Shown here one piece after another: positions 47,018 through 59,355 of a DNA stretch of 64,000 nucleotides. This DNA comes from Cristatella mucedo (lineage: Eukaryota > Bryozoa > Phylactolaemata > Cristatellidae), in NCBI GenBank assembly GCA_009760855.2, contig WPIO01000063.1, positions 165,001 through 229,000 of the forward strand, in the 5' to 3' direction. Both the position numbers and the translations under genes were made by a program. Position 1 is the first letter of the stretch. Each line of letters begins with the position of its first letter. Under the pieces are notes generated by a model. It had not been told where the DNA came from, searched no databases, and saw only the letters and a list, made by a program, of their open reading frames with translations.

Positions 47018-48421
47018 GTTTGCGCATGCATGCACCCTCTCAGTGTGATGATAGTGACACATGCCACCTTTGCAGTTGTCGTTGTGTGGCCACTGTATCG
47101 TCCTAGCCCAAGCAATAGTAGACATCGGACTGGCCTAGGCATTGACAGACATACCATACTCCAAAGCATTCAACTCCAATGACATGGGCCATTCAGTTCA
47201 TCTAACGATCACTTGCATGCAATACTTTATCAGTAACCTCACAATGACTAAATAGGTTTTACGAAAGAAGAGTTACCTATTGCGCAATCAAACCCTAAAT
47301 GGCTACTGTTGGTGCTCGTATGGTAGCCAACAGATAGGGCTTGTACACCCATCTACACTGCAGGGCGACTGCTTGCTGGCTTTCTTTGAAATCAAGCGGC
47401 ACTATCTCGATGCATACGCTCGAATTTCCTTATTCTTGGCAGATGCTCTACCTCCGGAAACCGGTGTCACCTGTCTGCCTGCCTTCTGTGCTTGCCGTGT
47501 TAGGCATCTTTTCCAACTCTGCAGGACCATAACATGGCCTTTCGCTTGCCACTTTCAGCTAAGCCAGCAGCCAGCCAGGTACCCTGGGAGTGGTCAGGTT
47601 AAGGCAAGACGTTCAGGTTAAAGCAAGACATTCAGCTTAAGGCAAGTCGTGTAGGGAAGACTGATAATTGTGACTCGAAACTAAGCATGGCTACATCCTC
47701 CCCGGTTCGGCTAGCTGGTGCCAAAGCTGGTGACAGGTGCCTTGGGTAATCCTACTTATTCATAGCCAGCTGCTGTGGTCAGCCTGCCTGCCTGCTGCCT
47801 CCAGCTTTGGTTCGAGCTGGCTGATGCAGGACCATGTGCTGTGCCACTGCTTAGTTCCTGGCCTGTGGCTTCAGGGAGCTTGCCTCGAATGCCAAATGCC
47901 GGGAACTCGGTTGCTCCCCCTAATGTGTGTGCTGTCTAAATGCTTGTGTGGCTATGCTGCTTTCTTCTAAACCGTCAGGACTCGACGATCCTGAAACCCG
48001 TAAAGAAATTACCTCTGTTCTCTATCACAGCTCCTCTTTCTGCTTGGAGGCAGCAGCAGTGCTGCATAGTGTACTGCCACTGTTGGACTTGCGTTCACGC
48101 TATCGTCATCATTGTCATCAGTGTAATTACTAGCTAGCATCCGTGAAAATCTGGAAGACTAAAACTTGGGCATTGCAAAGCAGGCCTGTCTAGCTGGTGA
48201 ACCTGCACCCTGATTGCCAAGCTCCAGATTTGTAGCTAATAGAGCAAAATGTGTCCAGACGGAAAAATATGTTTCAAAATTCCATTTATTAATTTTCCAA
48301 TAAAACAATCAAATCTAATTTTGTGAAAAAAATTTCAATGCCAGGTAGCAAATCAGCACTGACTGTAAGGAATGTACGACCGTACAAACAATCCTTATAT
48401 TGATATCAACTATATAATAAG
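47016..48421. other. No firm gene; small tandem repeat
   Basis: A 113-codon open frame at 47280-47621 lacks an ATG start and a domain. Three 19-bp units (TCAGGTTAAGGCAAGACGT type) lie at 47594-47650. Confidence 0.4.
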
Positions 48422-48870
48422 CCCCCCTCCATGGAGAATTACAGGCCTATTCTATTTATGCACGTCCACCACTTACTAAAGGCAGGCACCTCACAACTTT
48501 CGGTCGGTCATGCTCATTCTGGCAGTTTTCCAATACTCTAATTCAGCTGGTCCAAGCTGAAGCTGGGAATCGCCAGTCATAATTTCGGGTGACAGAAAAG
48601 GCAGTCGCAGTGCAGAGAGCGAAAGCTGCCAGAATGCCATGGCTACCCTTTGCAAAACCCTCTTAAGTTCATGGTCCCATGAAGTTCTAGCATTTCAATG
48701 TTCAAGTTTCAACTATGATTGTGCAGCTACATTTGCAAATTAGCAAAAATATCTCACCCTTCTCTGGCACTCATCATTGCTCTACTGTCCTAGTAGTACT
48801 ACAATTACAGCACAACAGACTCAAAGTAAACGTGGTCAGCGACTGCAGGACTTACTAACCTAGCATGTAA
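48422..48870. repeat. Unnamed interspersed repeat, copy 2
   Basis: Partner of 30540-30990 in the same orientation, moderately diverged along the whole length and ending in CTAACCTAGC. No internal RNA polymerase III boxes, RT motifs or terminal repeats were seen, so the class is unknown. Confidence 0.65.
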
Positions 48871-50517
48871 ATGAGGAAAGAGATTCTTATTATGCTGCTC
48901 TATTTGAGATGCTGTGATGTATTAATTATTAATGTGGTGGACATATACATGTATATCCTTTATGACAGCAGCACGAAAGCTCAAGTCTGCAATCACAATT
49001 ATTGATACAATCTTCCATTCTATTTCGTGCTAGCCTAGCTGAGATGCGCTTAGGCTTCCTTGTGTGCTGTTGGCTCACTCGGATCTCTGGAGCCGGGAGC
49101 AGTAGCAGCAGCAAAGCAGCCCATGGGGTGAAACGTCCACGCCCATCCGTCTGCCTGTTGGCCAGCTTCCTCCCCCACCACTACGAAGACCATCGGACCC
49201 TCTCTCCCAGCAGCAGCAGCACCCGGAAAGTCGCCCGAGTAGGTCGCCGGGCTCTCTTTGTCACCAGCAACCTGAGCAAGCTTATCAGCAACCTGTATCG
49301 CTGCCATCCATCACTTTTGTAACCTTCAAGCCGTCTGCCTCCTGAGCCTGGCCTGCGATCAGGCTTCTTTGGGAGAATGCCATAAACAACTCTGGCTTGC
49401 CTATGTGTACGGCCGGTGCTGCAGGCAGGCGCCTGCTGACTGGCAAGCACGTCTCAGCGAGGTTCGCGACTCGAGCTGCTGCCCCGGCCCAGCAGCCCTG
49501 CCGTAATTCGTCCTCTGTGCTTCCTACCGACAGCCACGCTGCGGCCACGTGTTCCTATCAAGCCTCCTCAGAGGAGCCTTGGCCATGGTTCCCAGTCAGC
49601 CAGCTTCTCTCATTCGGGGGGGGGGAGCTGGGAGAGACGGGTGATAATTAGCTACTGCTGTACTGCTTCGGTTCAGTGCCCAGCTGTAGGCAGATGGCAG
49701 TGAATAATGGTCAGTATTAAGGCCTGGTCTCCGGCTGCCTGGGAGCGATTGGTAATGCATGAGTAAGCTAAGCCGGAATAAGTAAAAAAAAAATGCATCC
49801 GGCTAGGAAGCTGGCTAGAACTGCAGTGCTTTTCTGAGGAGAGGGTGCTTGTTAGTTGAACCTGTGAAACCTCAAGAAATATTTGGCTTTTCACATGTTT
49901 TGGCGACCCACTGCACGGTCGAAGGACTGCTTTTGTTGTTCCTGCATAATATCTTCTTGCAGCTAACGTCTATTGCTACTATTTTAGCATTCTTTGCTAT
50001 TTGGAATTTCTCACTCGCTTTTCTGCTCTCCAGCCAGTGCAGGCGTATTTTCTTTTTTTTAAAGACCCTACGACGGTCATTAATTTTGCCATTAGTGGCA
50101 GATACTGTACGATCCTCCTTATTGAGTGTGATGGATTTTTACACTGATTCGCATTTGCGTGATGGGATGGGACATTGGAGCTGTCCCCCAGGCAAGAGCC
50201 GAGAGACTGTAGAAAAGCTTGACCAATACTGCTTGTTCTGTCTTAAGAGGACAGCCAGAGCACCAGGTCGAGACACCAACCATGGGCCTCCCCGCCTGTA
50301 CTATACCAATCAGGGGCCACATTTGAACCTTGCCAGAGGCAGCCATCCTTAGGACGGCTGAAGGTGGTGGGATTGCCGGGGATAGCTTGGCTGTCCCTGG
50401 CAATTCAACTCTGGTCGTCCAAGGGTTGGTGTTTAGTGCTGAAGGAAATCAGCGAGGTGTAGGTAGTGTTGCTGGCCTACTAGCTCTCCAAATGGGTCTA
50501 GTGGGTCATTTATGTAG
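48871..50517. other. No gene recognised; G-run
   Basis: Open frames on both strands at 49000-49650 are Ser/Ala/Pro-rich with no domain. A G10-11 run lies near 49616. Confidence 0.4.
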
Positions 50518-51519
50518 TGATGACATCTGCACATGGATGGCAGCAAATTTTCTTAAACTAGATGATAAAACTAACTTACTAGTTATGGGCAAACCAAGTG
50601 TGATTCAGAAATTGGAACGGTTGATGCTCAAATCGGCTCTGCCAGCATATCTCCTGTTGAATCTGCACGAAATCTAGATGTTATGTTCCAAAGTCACCTT
50701 TTCGTTAGACGACCCACATCAGCTCCACAATCAAGTCTGCGACACTATTTTCAGCTGCATGACCTTGCTAAAATTCGGGCTTGTTTAGTTAGGGTTACCA
50801 CATCTAAGTTGGTCCATGCATTTGTGACATCCAGTCTTGACTTCTGTAACTCACTGCTTGTTGGCCTATAGGCATGTACAATCAGGCGCTTACAGCTGGT
50901 GCAAAACTCTGCAGCCAGTCTGTCGTGAGCATCGCAGTTGCCACATCACACTAATTCTCACCGACCTGCACTGGCTACCAGTCAAGCAACGGATTGACTA
51001 AAAGGTTCTGCCGCTCACTTTTAGGTCCCTTCATTCTTTAGCTCCAGCCTACCCATCAGATCTACTCCCCCACCAGGCCAAGCATCGCACCACCCACTTT
51101 TCGGAATCTAACTGTTTACCTATACCTCGTACAAACCTCATATCTTTTGGAGATCGTGCATTTAGTTCGTATGCTCCTTTAGTCTGGACCTCACTTCCAA
51201 ATTGTGTCATGACATCTCCTGACTTGACCACATTTAAAAAGAACTTAAAACGCACCTAATTAGGACAACATTTAGTGGGTCCCTGTGATTTGTCCTTTAT
51301 GTGCTTATGCATGCTGACACTGCGCATGCTGTACTAACCACACTTGCATGCTGACCATGTGCATGTCACCTCGAACCATGTTATTCGTGTTGTTTATCAA
51401 GCATGATACCACTCACCATTCGATCGTGTTTCCTTTGCAGCAAATGCAAAGTGCCTAGGAAGAGATTAAGTTCTCTGAGGGTGCTTTATCAAGTGCATTA
51501 TTATTAGTATTACTATTAT
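50518..51519 (+). mobile_element. LINE copy, 5'-truncated, decayed
   Basis: It starts at TGATGACATCTGCACATGG (ORF2 [13 protein letters not shown] region) and runs through the thumb, C-terminus and 3' UTR to the stem-loop (51449-51488) and ATT-rich tail. Stops and frameshifts are frequent (for example TAG after LLVGL near 50871), so it is dead and older than the 5-7 kb copy. Confidence 0.92.
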
Positions 51520-52219
51520 TCTGAATCAACAATGGTTGAGCTGGACTCTAGAGAGATTTCTACTGGTTCCAATGTGTCCAGGTGCATATGGGCAGTTGTG
51601 TGACATACCACCAAGGCCTATCACTTCTAAGTTTAGGCTCCATCGTGCAATGCTGGATTCTGTGTTCGTTGCTACCGGTTCGCGGTTGAGTGATTGGATG
51701 AGCCCTTTTTCACCGAAAACCATTACAATATCAGGCAGCCTGTACAACTGGGAACTGGCTGAAGAGGTATCTACTCAAAAAACACTCCTCGGTACTGAAT
51801 ATCACAGCTGAAAAGTTGTGCATGTCAAAGTCCTAAGGCTTGCGTGTTCGACCCCCAATCTACTCACTGAAATTGAAAGCTGCCACCCTCTGGCCTTCTC
51901 AATCCATTGTTCTCAGTTCTTTGACGTTTACTGGCCGGCTTCTTTGCTTGAGGTGCCTACCCAGTGACATCCGATCTTACCCCATTCTTTAGCCTTCTCC
52001 CTGTAGCTGCCTGGCTCACTGAACACTGCCTGCTCAGCCGATTCGGTCGCCCTGTCCGAGCTTCATCGGTGCTTTATCAAAAGCTACTCCACCGAACGTG
52101 TACAGCTTTGTTAGGAATCTCTTATCGGTTCAGTTTCACTGTTTACGTTGGACCCCTTCTGCGTTTTCATTCAACCGGCATGCCCGAAATTTTTCCTATC
52201 CTCTTGACTACCCCCTTCC
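51520..52219. other. Spacer, nothing recognised
   Basis: Frames of 73-124 codons, the latter running into the TC repeat; no domain. Confidence 0.4.
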
Positions 52220-52225
52220 TCTCTT

Positions 52226-52308
<83 letters not shown>

Positions 52309-52317
52309 CTCTCTCTG
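52220..52317. repeat. (CT)n microsatellite
   Basis: A CT run with one CG interruption near its right end. Confidence 0.98.
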
Positions 52318-53167
52318 CTTGGATCGATTGCAGACTAGATAAGAGATGCTCAGGTCCTGGTCAGCTCGAGCATCGTTGAGCAAATTTCAGCTCCGCCCGT
52401 ATGCTCGGCCATTCCTATTTAAATATGCCTTGGTAATTGGCAGCCTTTGAAAGTCATTGATCCTACCAAATCACATCCGACCATAAGTTGGCGAACCTTA
52501 GTGATGGCCGACTCTTTCTGGCAAAATTGTGCCTAGCCAATACAAGTTCAACTTTCAGCTCTCGTTTTTTAAGCTTGACCTCGGTGGTTTCTTTGCTAAT
52601 GGCACTGCCTAGCATGGCTAGTTAGAACCCTTGACCGTGAAACGTTCCTACCCACTCGATGGGGCTCGTAGCTACTTGTAACTTGAAGGGCTGCTGCTTC
52701 GGCGGCTAACGTTGGCGCAATCACCGGTGCTGCTGCAGCTGCTGCCACTCCCCTACCTCGTCTGCTCTAGCCTATACTTGGCCACATCTGTTTCCATATA
52801 TTCTGCCACCATTTTGAAACTGATTCTCCTGCCATTGCTGCCACAGCTCGGCCAGGGCAGCAGCCCCTGGTGCTGCCACCTCCAGGCTGCAGCAGCTCTG
52901 CTGAAGCTCCTGATTGTGCTGCTGCTACAGTCGCCACTCATATCATATTTAATCATGCTTCTGCTGAGGCCACTGCTACTACCGCCGGTGGTTGTGTGGT
53001 CTTGCTGCTGCTTCTGCGCCTTCGGTTGCTGCTACTCCCCAGCATAACCCCACTAGCTTTCTGCGCCAGCTGCTCAGTATCTTGAAGTGGATTTGCACTT
53101 TCAATATTCTGCTGTTGTGCTGTGTGCATTATAATATCCTGTGGGCACCAATCGCACTTTTGACCGT
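52318..53167. other. No gene recognised
   Basis: The 52712-53047 frame is Leu/Cys-rich because of dense CTG/TGC words (GCTGCTGC), not because of a recognisable protein. Confidence 0.4.
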
Positions 53168-53303
53168 ATCTGGTTTAGTCCAGTGGTTAAGGTGCTCGCC
53201 CCAACCAAGGTCTGGCTGAGGTCGTGGGCTCGAGCTCCGAGACATATGTGAAGCGCCCGAATAGAGATTAAGTTCTCATGGGGCGCTATATAAATGAAAT
53301 GAA
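53168..53303 (+). mobile_element. SINE family A
   Basis: TCTGGTTTAGTCCAGTGGTT, AAGGTGCTCGCCCCAACC, GAGGTCGTGGGCTCGAGC, CATATGTGAAGCGCCCG, AGAGATTAAGTTCTCATGGGGCGC and TATATAAATGAAATGAATT. The GAAGCGCC tail start is the closest of all copies to the LINE stem-loop (AAAGCGCC). Confidence 0.9.
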
Positions 53304-54549
53304 TTATATATCTGTGTTAAGGTTGGAAAATGATGTTTGGTTTTGCAAATATCCAAGCTAGCAAGCAGAACTGTAGCCAGTGGAGTGAAGGTTGTCAAAC
53401 ATGCATGTCCAATTGATCCGAGAGAGCAAAGGGTTCTTATAAATAGCAGCTTAACACTCAGATTAGGGGGTCGGAGATCAATGCATCCAACGGGTACTAA
53501 CTGCCTCGCTGCACGTGCTGTGCCTTGCTGCACATGCTATGCCGGCCTACTAGATCAGCATCTAATAGATGGTCCCAGGAATACAGACGACGACGATCCC
53601 TGGCTCTTCTAGGTCGGCTTTAAGGGGTGCCTAAAATGCTGTCTGGTTAGACTCTTCTGTGATCAGATAACTGCCGACTGATTGTTATCGATCACAAAGT
53701 GAGCTAGGCTCTTGGAAAGTTCGATCGCTGTCATTCCGGTATGACCATGGAAAATTAATCCTTCGTCTACGAACCGTCTTCAGCCTACAAGTTCTACTGA
53801 TCGGAAATGTGATGCACTTCCTGCCTAACTGCACAGGTGTCCGAGCGAAGCCTGATTCTGAAGCAAGGCAAGTTAAACAGGACCACGTAGAAGCCAAAAA
53901 TGGAGAACATGCAGCTCGAGCTCAGAACCAAGTTTAAGGCAACATTTATACATTTGGTACCTTCCAACGAAGTAATTGAAAGTCGATACAACGATGTGAG
54001 GGAGCACAGATTTTTCTTTAGTGCTACGCACTCTGCCTCATCAGGTATTCTTTTTCAGAGAAACGTTTGGTGGTGTGCCAGGATGTTTGAATCATCCTGA
54101 CCGAATGGCCAATTGTTGGTAAGCGGCGGGCTCTCTCAGAGAGATCTTAATTAAAGGAAAGACTGTAGCCTGTTACTCTGTTACTCTTGGTCACGTGGGC
54201 CTCTCAAACATGAATGTGGCAATCGTTTAGTGGCCATCGGTTACGGCCAGTGCTGTGCTCTACTATCCTTGACGCACCACCCCCAGCGAGTCATGCCGCA
54301 AGACATAGCAAGGGCTGCGAGTGCAGCCTGCAGCTCAGACGGATAAGACACGCTCAGCACTCGGCCACTGCACCGAAAACAGCCTTCGATCAATTCACGT
54401 GGCCTCTGCCCCAGCTCGCATGCATTACACAGAGAACGCTTGGCCAGATCATTCAGGCGATGGTCTGCTAAAAAGCGCCTGAGTGCAGCTGAGTTGTCAT
54501 AGCGTCACCGCTCGGTACTTACGCTGCTGTTCGGAAGTGACATTGGCTT
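53304..54549. other. No gene recognised
   Basis: Short frames only; no repeat was identified. Confidence 0.4.
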
Positions 54550-55790
54550 GCCAATGCATGCCTGGGTCGCAAGAGCTGTCCTTGCCCGACGAACGACGTT
54601 TATTTGGCAAACCGTTTGGCTCCTCCTCCGCTCGTCGAGCAGGTCTCGGGCGATCGCAGCGACGAGCGGCAAGAAACGGGCATGCCTCAGCACCACGCGC
54701 GTCAGTCAAGTCGCGCTCAGCTGCCTGCGCAGTCGGCCGAGAAAATCGAAGCGAAGAGCTCGTGCTTGCCGCGGCTGCAAGCCTTCGCACCTTACTTGCC
54801 GCAAGCCAGCGCATCGCGCTCCGAACCCCGTGCGAACAGCAAAGGAATTCCACTCGGGGAGATTCGTGAGGTCGACTGCGACGGCGCCTACCTCTCGCCC
54901 TCGAGACGGCTTCCCGCGCCGGCCAAGGCTCGACGAAGCGCAAAGTCGCGCTTAGGGCGAGCTCGTGCTGACGACCCAGACTCGGCAGCACAGCGGGCAG
55001 CTTTGGTCAGGAGGCCGCGCGCCCCTGCGCTGCCGGGAGCGAAAAGTGCAGGCAATGCCTGCCGACAGGTGCGCTGCCGCCCCCACGCTGCTGCCGGCGT
55101 TGCCGTGTGGGCGGCCGCGGCTGCTGCAATCGGAGTCGCTGTGCCGACCGACTCTCTTAGCGCTCCAAGCCTCGACCTAGTCTCAGGCCGCTACAAAGAC
55201 GCTACACGGGCGGACGCGACGGTTCGAGACAGTGCGGCACACCTGCCTGCTCTGCCGGCCATTCGCCGCAGGGAGCAGCTGGCGGTTAGTATCGAAAGCT
55301 TGGGGAATTGAGTCGAGCTGGCCGACGGAGGCGAACTTCCCCGAACTTCGCGGCCACCCTGAGCGGCCAACCAGGCGCCTAGCGGCCTCCAGCGCTGGAG
55401 CGGCGAGGCGGCGGCATCACCCTCTGCCCTGCGCAGGTGAGCCGACGTCCGAAGCATTGCGTGACAGAAATCGCCGGCCGACGACAGAAGCCAGCCGCGT
55501 ACCCTTGCGAATGAATGCTCTGGGGACCGGGCACTTTATGGGCACGTGATGTGCCGCCTACTGGCTGGGCCACCATCTCGGATGGACTGTAGATTGGGTG
55601 GGGGGGAGGTAGTATGGGAGGGCCGGCCGCGCCAGCTGCCGGCCAACTTACATAGAATATATTACTCCCAAAGCTCTTGGGCGGCTGTTGGGGGCGGGCG
55701 GCCCGGAACTATCGGTGCCCGAAGCTTCGATCTTGCGACTGCGATTAGCTGGAACCGACTGCGGGCTCGGCCCCACTAGCTGGCCGTGCT
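54550..55790. other. CpG island-like segment
   Basis: The densest CpG stretch of the window (CGACGAACGACG, GGGCGATCGCAGCGACGAGCGG, GCCGGCGTTGCCG). The longest frame (54604-55311, +, 235 codons, Ala/Arg/Ser-rich) overlaps long frames in two other readings (135 codons +, 164 codons -), so it reflects few stops rather than a clear protein. It could be a promoter/first-exon CpG island or an undefined insert. A G-run (GGTGGGGGGGAGG) lies at 55598. Confidence 0.6.
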
Positions 55791-56864
55791 CGCCGCCCCC
55801 ACGCAGCTTTCCAGGACGGCCGGAATAGCCTCCGGCTTGCTCGCTCGGACGTGTGCGGAAATCAGAAAACTTCTGCTGCGCATGGCCGTGCATGCTTCGT
55901 CCGGAATATGTAACCCGCGCTGGCTGCTCGCATGTACAGCAGCGCCAATAACCAACAGGGTTTCGACCGGCAGGGATGTGCGCTGCAGGTCGATTGCCTC
56001 GGTCTGGCGTACTTTTTTACTTTTCTTGGCCTTGCCTAAAGAAATGTTGCTGTAGGGGAGGACAAAATGTATGCATCTAATTCTTGAATGCCATTTCCAA
56101 CTGCCCGGCAGGTTATTCTGGCCAGCCACGCTTTTTGAAAGGACCGATCGTTAGCATTAAGAAGATGGGCCGGGCCGGGCCCGGAGCATGTATGTTGTTG
56201 GTTTCGGCCGGCTGGGCACGAGAGCTAGCATGTATTCTACTTCGGCCAAGGTGCTGGTTAGCTACTGCTCGGCACTAGAAAGCAGGCTTTCGACTCAGTG
56301 ATAGTTACTAAATATGGAAATGACCTTTTAGCATTTGGAGAACTATTGAACTGGCTTTCATTCAGACCTCGCTATCAAACATGGAAACAGTGGCCTACAA
56401 AAGGTGGGCAGGGGCGCGTGTGACGGGGGTCTATATAAGGGGCACCAAAATGAGTGCCTAATACTTGTGAAACTAATTTTTTACGTCACATCTAACGAAG
56501 GGGGAGCTATCTGTGTAGTTCGTCCCGGGTGCACAATATCCTAGGAATGCCGCTGCATGGAAATGACCTGGTAGAATGGATTCGGTCGCGTAAGTCAGAG
56601 CATTGAGTCGTTTATAAAAGTCAAGCCATCGCCCTGACCAATGTGTGGGCTCGAGCTCTGAGCCACTGCCGCCTGGTGATGCTGTATGTTAATGACAGTT
56701 TCACGGTGTGGCTGTACACTGAGGTGCTGCTGTGTAGTTACAGAGCAGAATGCTTGCTGATCTAGTACAGCGCCCACCCGCCTGTGGCTCTTTCATGTCT
56801 AGCTGAACTGCTCCACCAGTTTTTTGCCTCCTCGTACCCAAAGGTCCTCTATGGACCATACATT
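55791..56864. other. GC-rich to mixed spacer
   Basis: Opposed frames at 55776-56129 and 55786-56055 have no domain. The GGGCTCGAGCTCTGAG word at 56647 resembles a SINE A B box, but no further SINE parts surround it. Confidence 0.35.
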
Positions 56865-57190
56865 AGCTGTTTCAAGTTCGAGAGTGCAGCTTTTGCTCTG
56901 CAGGTCCTAGACCGTCGAACTCACTTCCACAATTCTTATGCAACGACATCTCTCTAGCTACCGATGGTGGCGCATTCTTTCCAGCCATCCCGAGCTGCTA
57001 CTTCCATGCTACTCACTAGCTCAACTGCTCGCCTGACTCTGCTATGCTTCTCACCTTCTCTTTGTTGTGTGAAATGAAGCCTGTTGGCTGCTGCACGTGC
57101 AAGCCACTTAGGTTTTGAGTACTCTATAGAGAACTTTCCTCCAGCACAGCACCCACTTGGTCAGTGTGGCATTATGGAGTTACAGAGAAT
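56865..57190 (+). repeat. Second LINE lineage, 3' region (tentative)
   Basis: GCTTTTGCTCTGCAGGTCC then CGAACTCACTTCC aligns with the [18 protein letters not shown]-coding bases but is clearly a different family. It continues with TTTCCAGCCATCCCGAGC, TTCTCTTTGTTGTGTGA and TGTTGGCTGCTGCACGTGC, then CACTTAGGTTTTGAGTACTC. Homologous order is seen at 60340-60620 and partly at 17318-17410 and 27065-27275. Confidence 0.5.
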
Positions 57191-57265
57191 CGTACATGCA
57201 TACATGAACGTCGTCGAAATATATGTGCTGGCAGCTTGGGAGGGAGCTAGACAATGAGTGTAGCA

Positions 57266-57438
57266 GTTAGCCACTGTGGCCTACTAGGTAGGGCGGTGGC
57301 TTTTTGGCGACCTAGCGCCCCCGAGGTCGTGGGTTCGAATTCTGCTGTGGGCGATCCTTTGTCGCCCCTGCAAGCGGTGGTGATAACTGCTAAGGCTCTT
57401 CTGTAGCTATACAAAAGAGGCTCTTGAATCAGCTAGTA
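57266..57438 (+). mobile_element. SINE family B
   Basis: TTAGCCACTGTGGCCTACT, GGTAGGGCGGTGGC, CCCGAGGTCGTGGGTTCGAA (B box), CAAGCGGTGGTGATAAC, AAGGCTCTTCTGTAGCTATAC and TGAATCAGCTAG. It ends just before a CT/TG microsatellite. Confidence 0.88.
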
Positions 57439-57450
57439 TGTTTTTGTTGC

Positions 57451-57584
<134 letters not shown>

Positions 57585-57741
57585 GCTGGTTGTTCATCCC
57601 AAGACATTGGGTATCCGCTGTGTTCATCTGAAGGAACGAAACTGCGCAAAAGATTTTGGAAAGTCGGAATGGAGCACTTAGCATAATGCTCAGAAGGCTG
57701 GAATAGTTGATTAGCAATTATGTAAGCATATACTATGAATA

Positions 57742-57853
57742 TCACTAACGATTCGATCGTGCTTCTTTTGCAGCAAATTTAAAGTGCCTAGAAAGAGATT
57801 GAGTTCTATGAGGGCCCTAAATTAAATGTATTATTATTATTATTATTATTATC
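57742..57853 (+). mobile_element. LINE 3' terminus fragment
   Basis: CTAACGATTCGATCGTGCTTC, CTTTTGCAGCAAATTTAAAG, the stem-loop (GCCTAGAAAGAGATTGAGTT) and an (ATT)n tail. About 110 bp were inserted or retained. Confidence 0.88.
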
Positions 57854-58349
57854 ACCTCGTCTAGCTTTCTGTGACTTAAGCAAAATGAGATGTATGCAGT
57901 TATTCTTGTGCACGTTGTGCCATAGTATTTCGAAGCTGACTACCGATTAGAGGAAGCATACCTACGGGTGCAAACAACTTTAGCACGTCACTGAACCGTC
58001 AGCAGAATTTCTGTGGTGCTACTGCCTCCCTAAGGACGTCAAACTTCGTCCGGTCAGGAAAGAGGAATACATGTCTCGTCAGCTGCAGTTGTAAAAGTGC
58101 CTCGATCAGGGACGGCAGAGACTTACGTTCTAGCCACTGATCAATTGCGACATATATATGCCCTCATTGATGAGCCCTTAGAGAGACGAGTCTGAAGTCT
58201 CGTCTCTCAGTATAGATATTGTAATTAGAAGTGATCCAAAGTGAGTGTGGACAGACTGAGTCCTAAAATGGATCAAGCCTAGGCCAAGCACGGGTTTTTT
58301 TTAAAAGAATACAATCGAAAAGTTGTAAACATAGGTCGGTGAGAAGTGG
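57854..58349. other. Spacer, nothing recognised
   Basis: A short inverted repeat AGAGACGAG...CTCGTCTCT lies at about 58182-58207; otherwise no signal. Confidence 0.4.
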
Positions 58350-58486
58350 GTGCTCACTCTTCACGACACAGGTTGCGGGCTTGTATCCTGCAGTTGGCGA
58401 TCCTTTATTGCCCACTGCAAGCGATGGTGATAGCCGTAAATGCCCTTTTGTCGCTATACAAAAGAGACTGTTAGATCAGCTAGCTT
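58350..58486 (+). mobile_element. SINE family B, diverged
   Basis: The head is eroded. The B box GGTTGCGGGCTTGTATCC, CACTGCAAGCGATGGTGATAGCC, CTTTTGTCGCTATAC and TTAGATCAGCTAG keep the family order. Confidence 0.8.
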
Positions 58487-59164
58487 TTTATGTTTGGTAG
58501 CTTCTTCGGGCACTCTGAGATGGGACTGAGGAGCAGTGGAGAAGCCCCCTTAACTCTGTAGACCTTCGGGAAGTATGCCGATTCCTTTCATGCCCCACTC
58601 TAAGGGGCAGTCGAAGTTTAGCCCGGTTGTGCAATTCCTGGGTGTGCCAGATCTTGCAGCATGGTGGACATCCTGGTTCGGCCGTCCTTCCATCGTCACG
58701 TAATGGCACTCAGAAGCTTCATAGAGTGCGCTCGTGGTGCTGCAAATAAATAAAGGTTATTTATATGTGTTGCTCCTCCGAAGCCTGTACACATGTCTGC
58801 ATCTTGTTGTCTTGCTCACATCCAGCCGTTGGCCGAGCACTGGTGCTGAGTCATTGGTCTACGGCAAGCTTGTTACTGAGACTGCAGACCAGTGACCCCG
58901 CCAATATATTTTTAAAATGTAGCTGACCGGGCAGCCAGATTGGCATAGCCGTAAGCATAGCCAAGTGGTATTTCAGGTCTAGAGAGAAAGGAGGATGCAT
59001 TTATGTCGTGCCACCGCAGGCACTTGAACTTTTGACTTGTGACATCCTAGGCATAGCCAGGCGCTAAGTGTGGGCTAGGCCTTGACCTTTACAATTGTCC
59101 TATTATTGAATGGGTATGTCGGGAGCATGCGCCCTTTCGGTGCGGTACAGGCCTGCCCCTCTGC
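58487..59164. other. Spacer, nothing recognised
   Basis: No domain or repeat was seen in short frames. Confidence 0.4.
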
Positions 59165-59355
59165 CACCTTCCTTTATGCTCATGCACTGTGCATGTCACC
59201 CCTAACCATATTATTCATTTCGTTTGTTTTTCAAGCATGATTTTACTTACCATTCAATTGCATTTCACTTTGCAGCAAATGTAAAGCGCCTAGAGAGAGA
59301 TTGAGTTCTCTGAGGGCGCTTTATCACGTGAATTATTATTATTAATATTATTATG
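59165..59355 (+). mobile_element. LINE 3' terminus fragment
   Basis: GTGCATGTCACCCCTAACC, TTTTTCAAGCATGATTTTAC, TTGCAGCAAATGTAAAGCGCC, AGAGATTGAGTTCTCTGAGG, GCGCTTTATCACGTG and an ATT tail. It is well preserved, so probably a young, severely 5'-truncated copy. Confidence 0.92.

Noticed and set aside
47280-47621. 113-codon open frame as a gene
   Set aside because: It has no ATG start, domain or splice context.
52712-53047. 111-codon hydrophobic frame, possibly a membrane protein
   Set aside because: The Leu/Cys richness comes from CTG/TGC-rich DNA read in several frames; there is no start context, domain or splice support.
54604-55311. 235-codon + frame as a gene
   Set aside because: It lies in CpG-rich DNA where stops are rare. 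Equally long frames overlap it in other readings, composition is Ala/Arg/Ser-biased, and no domain is visible.
56640-56665. SINE A B-box remnant (GGGCTCGAGCTCTGAG)
   Set aside because: No matching head or tail lies in the expected positions, so a chance match is as likely.
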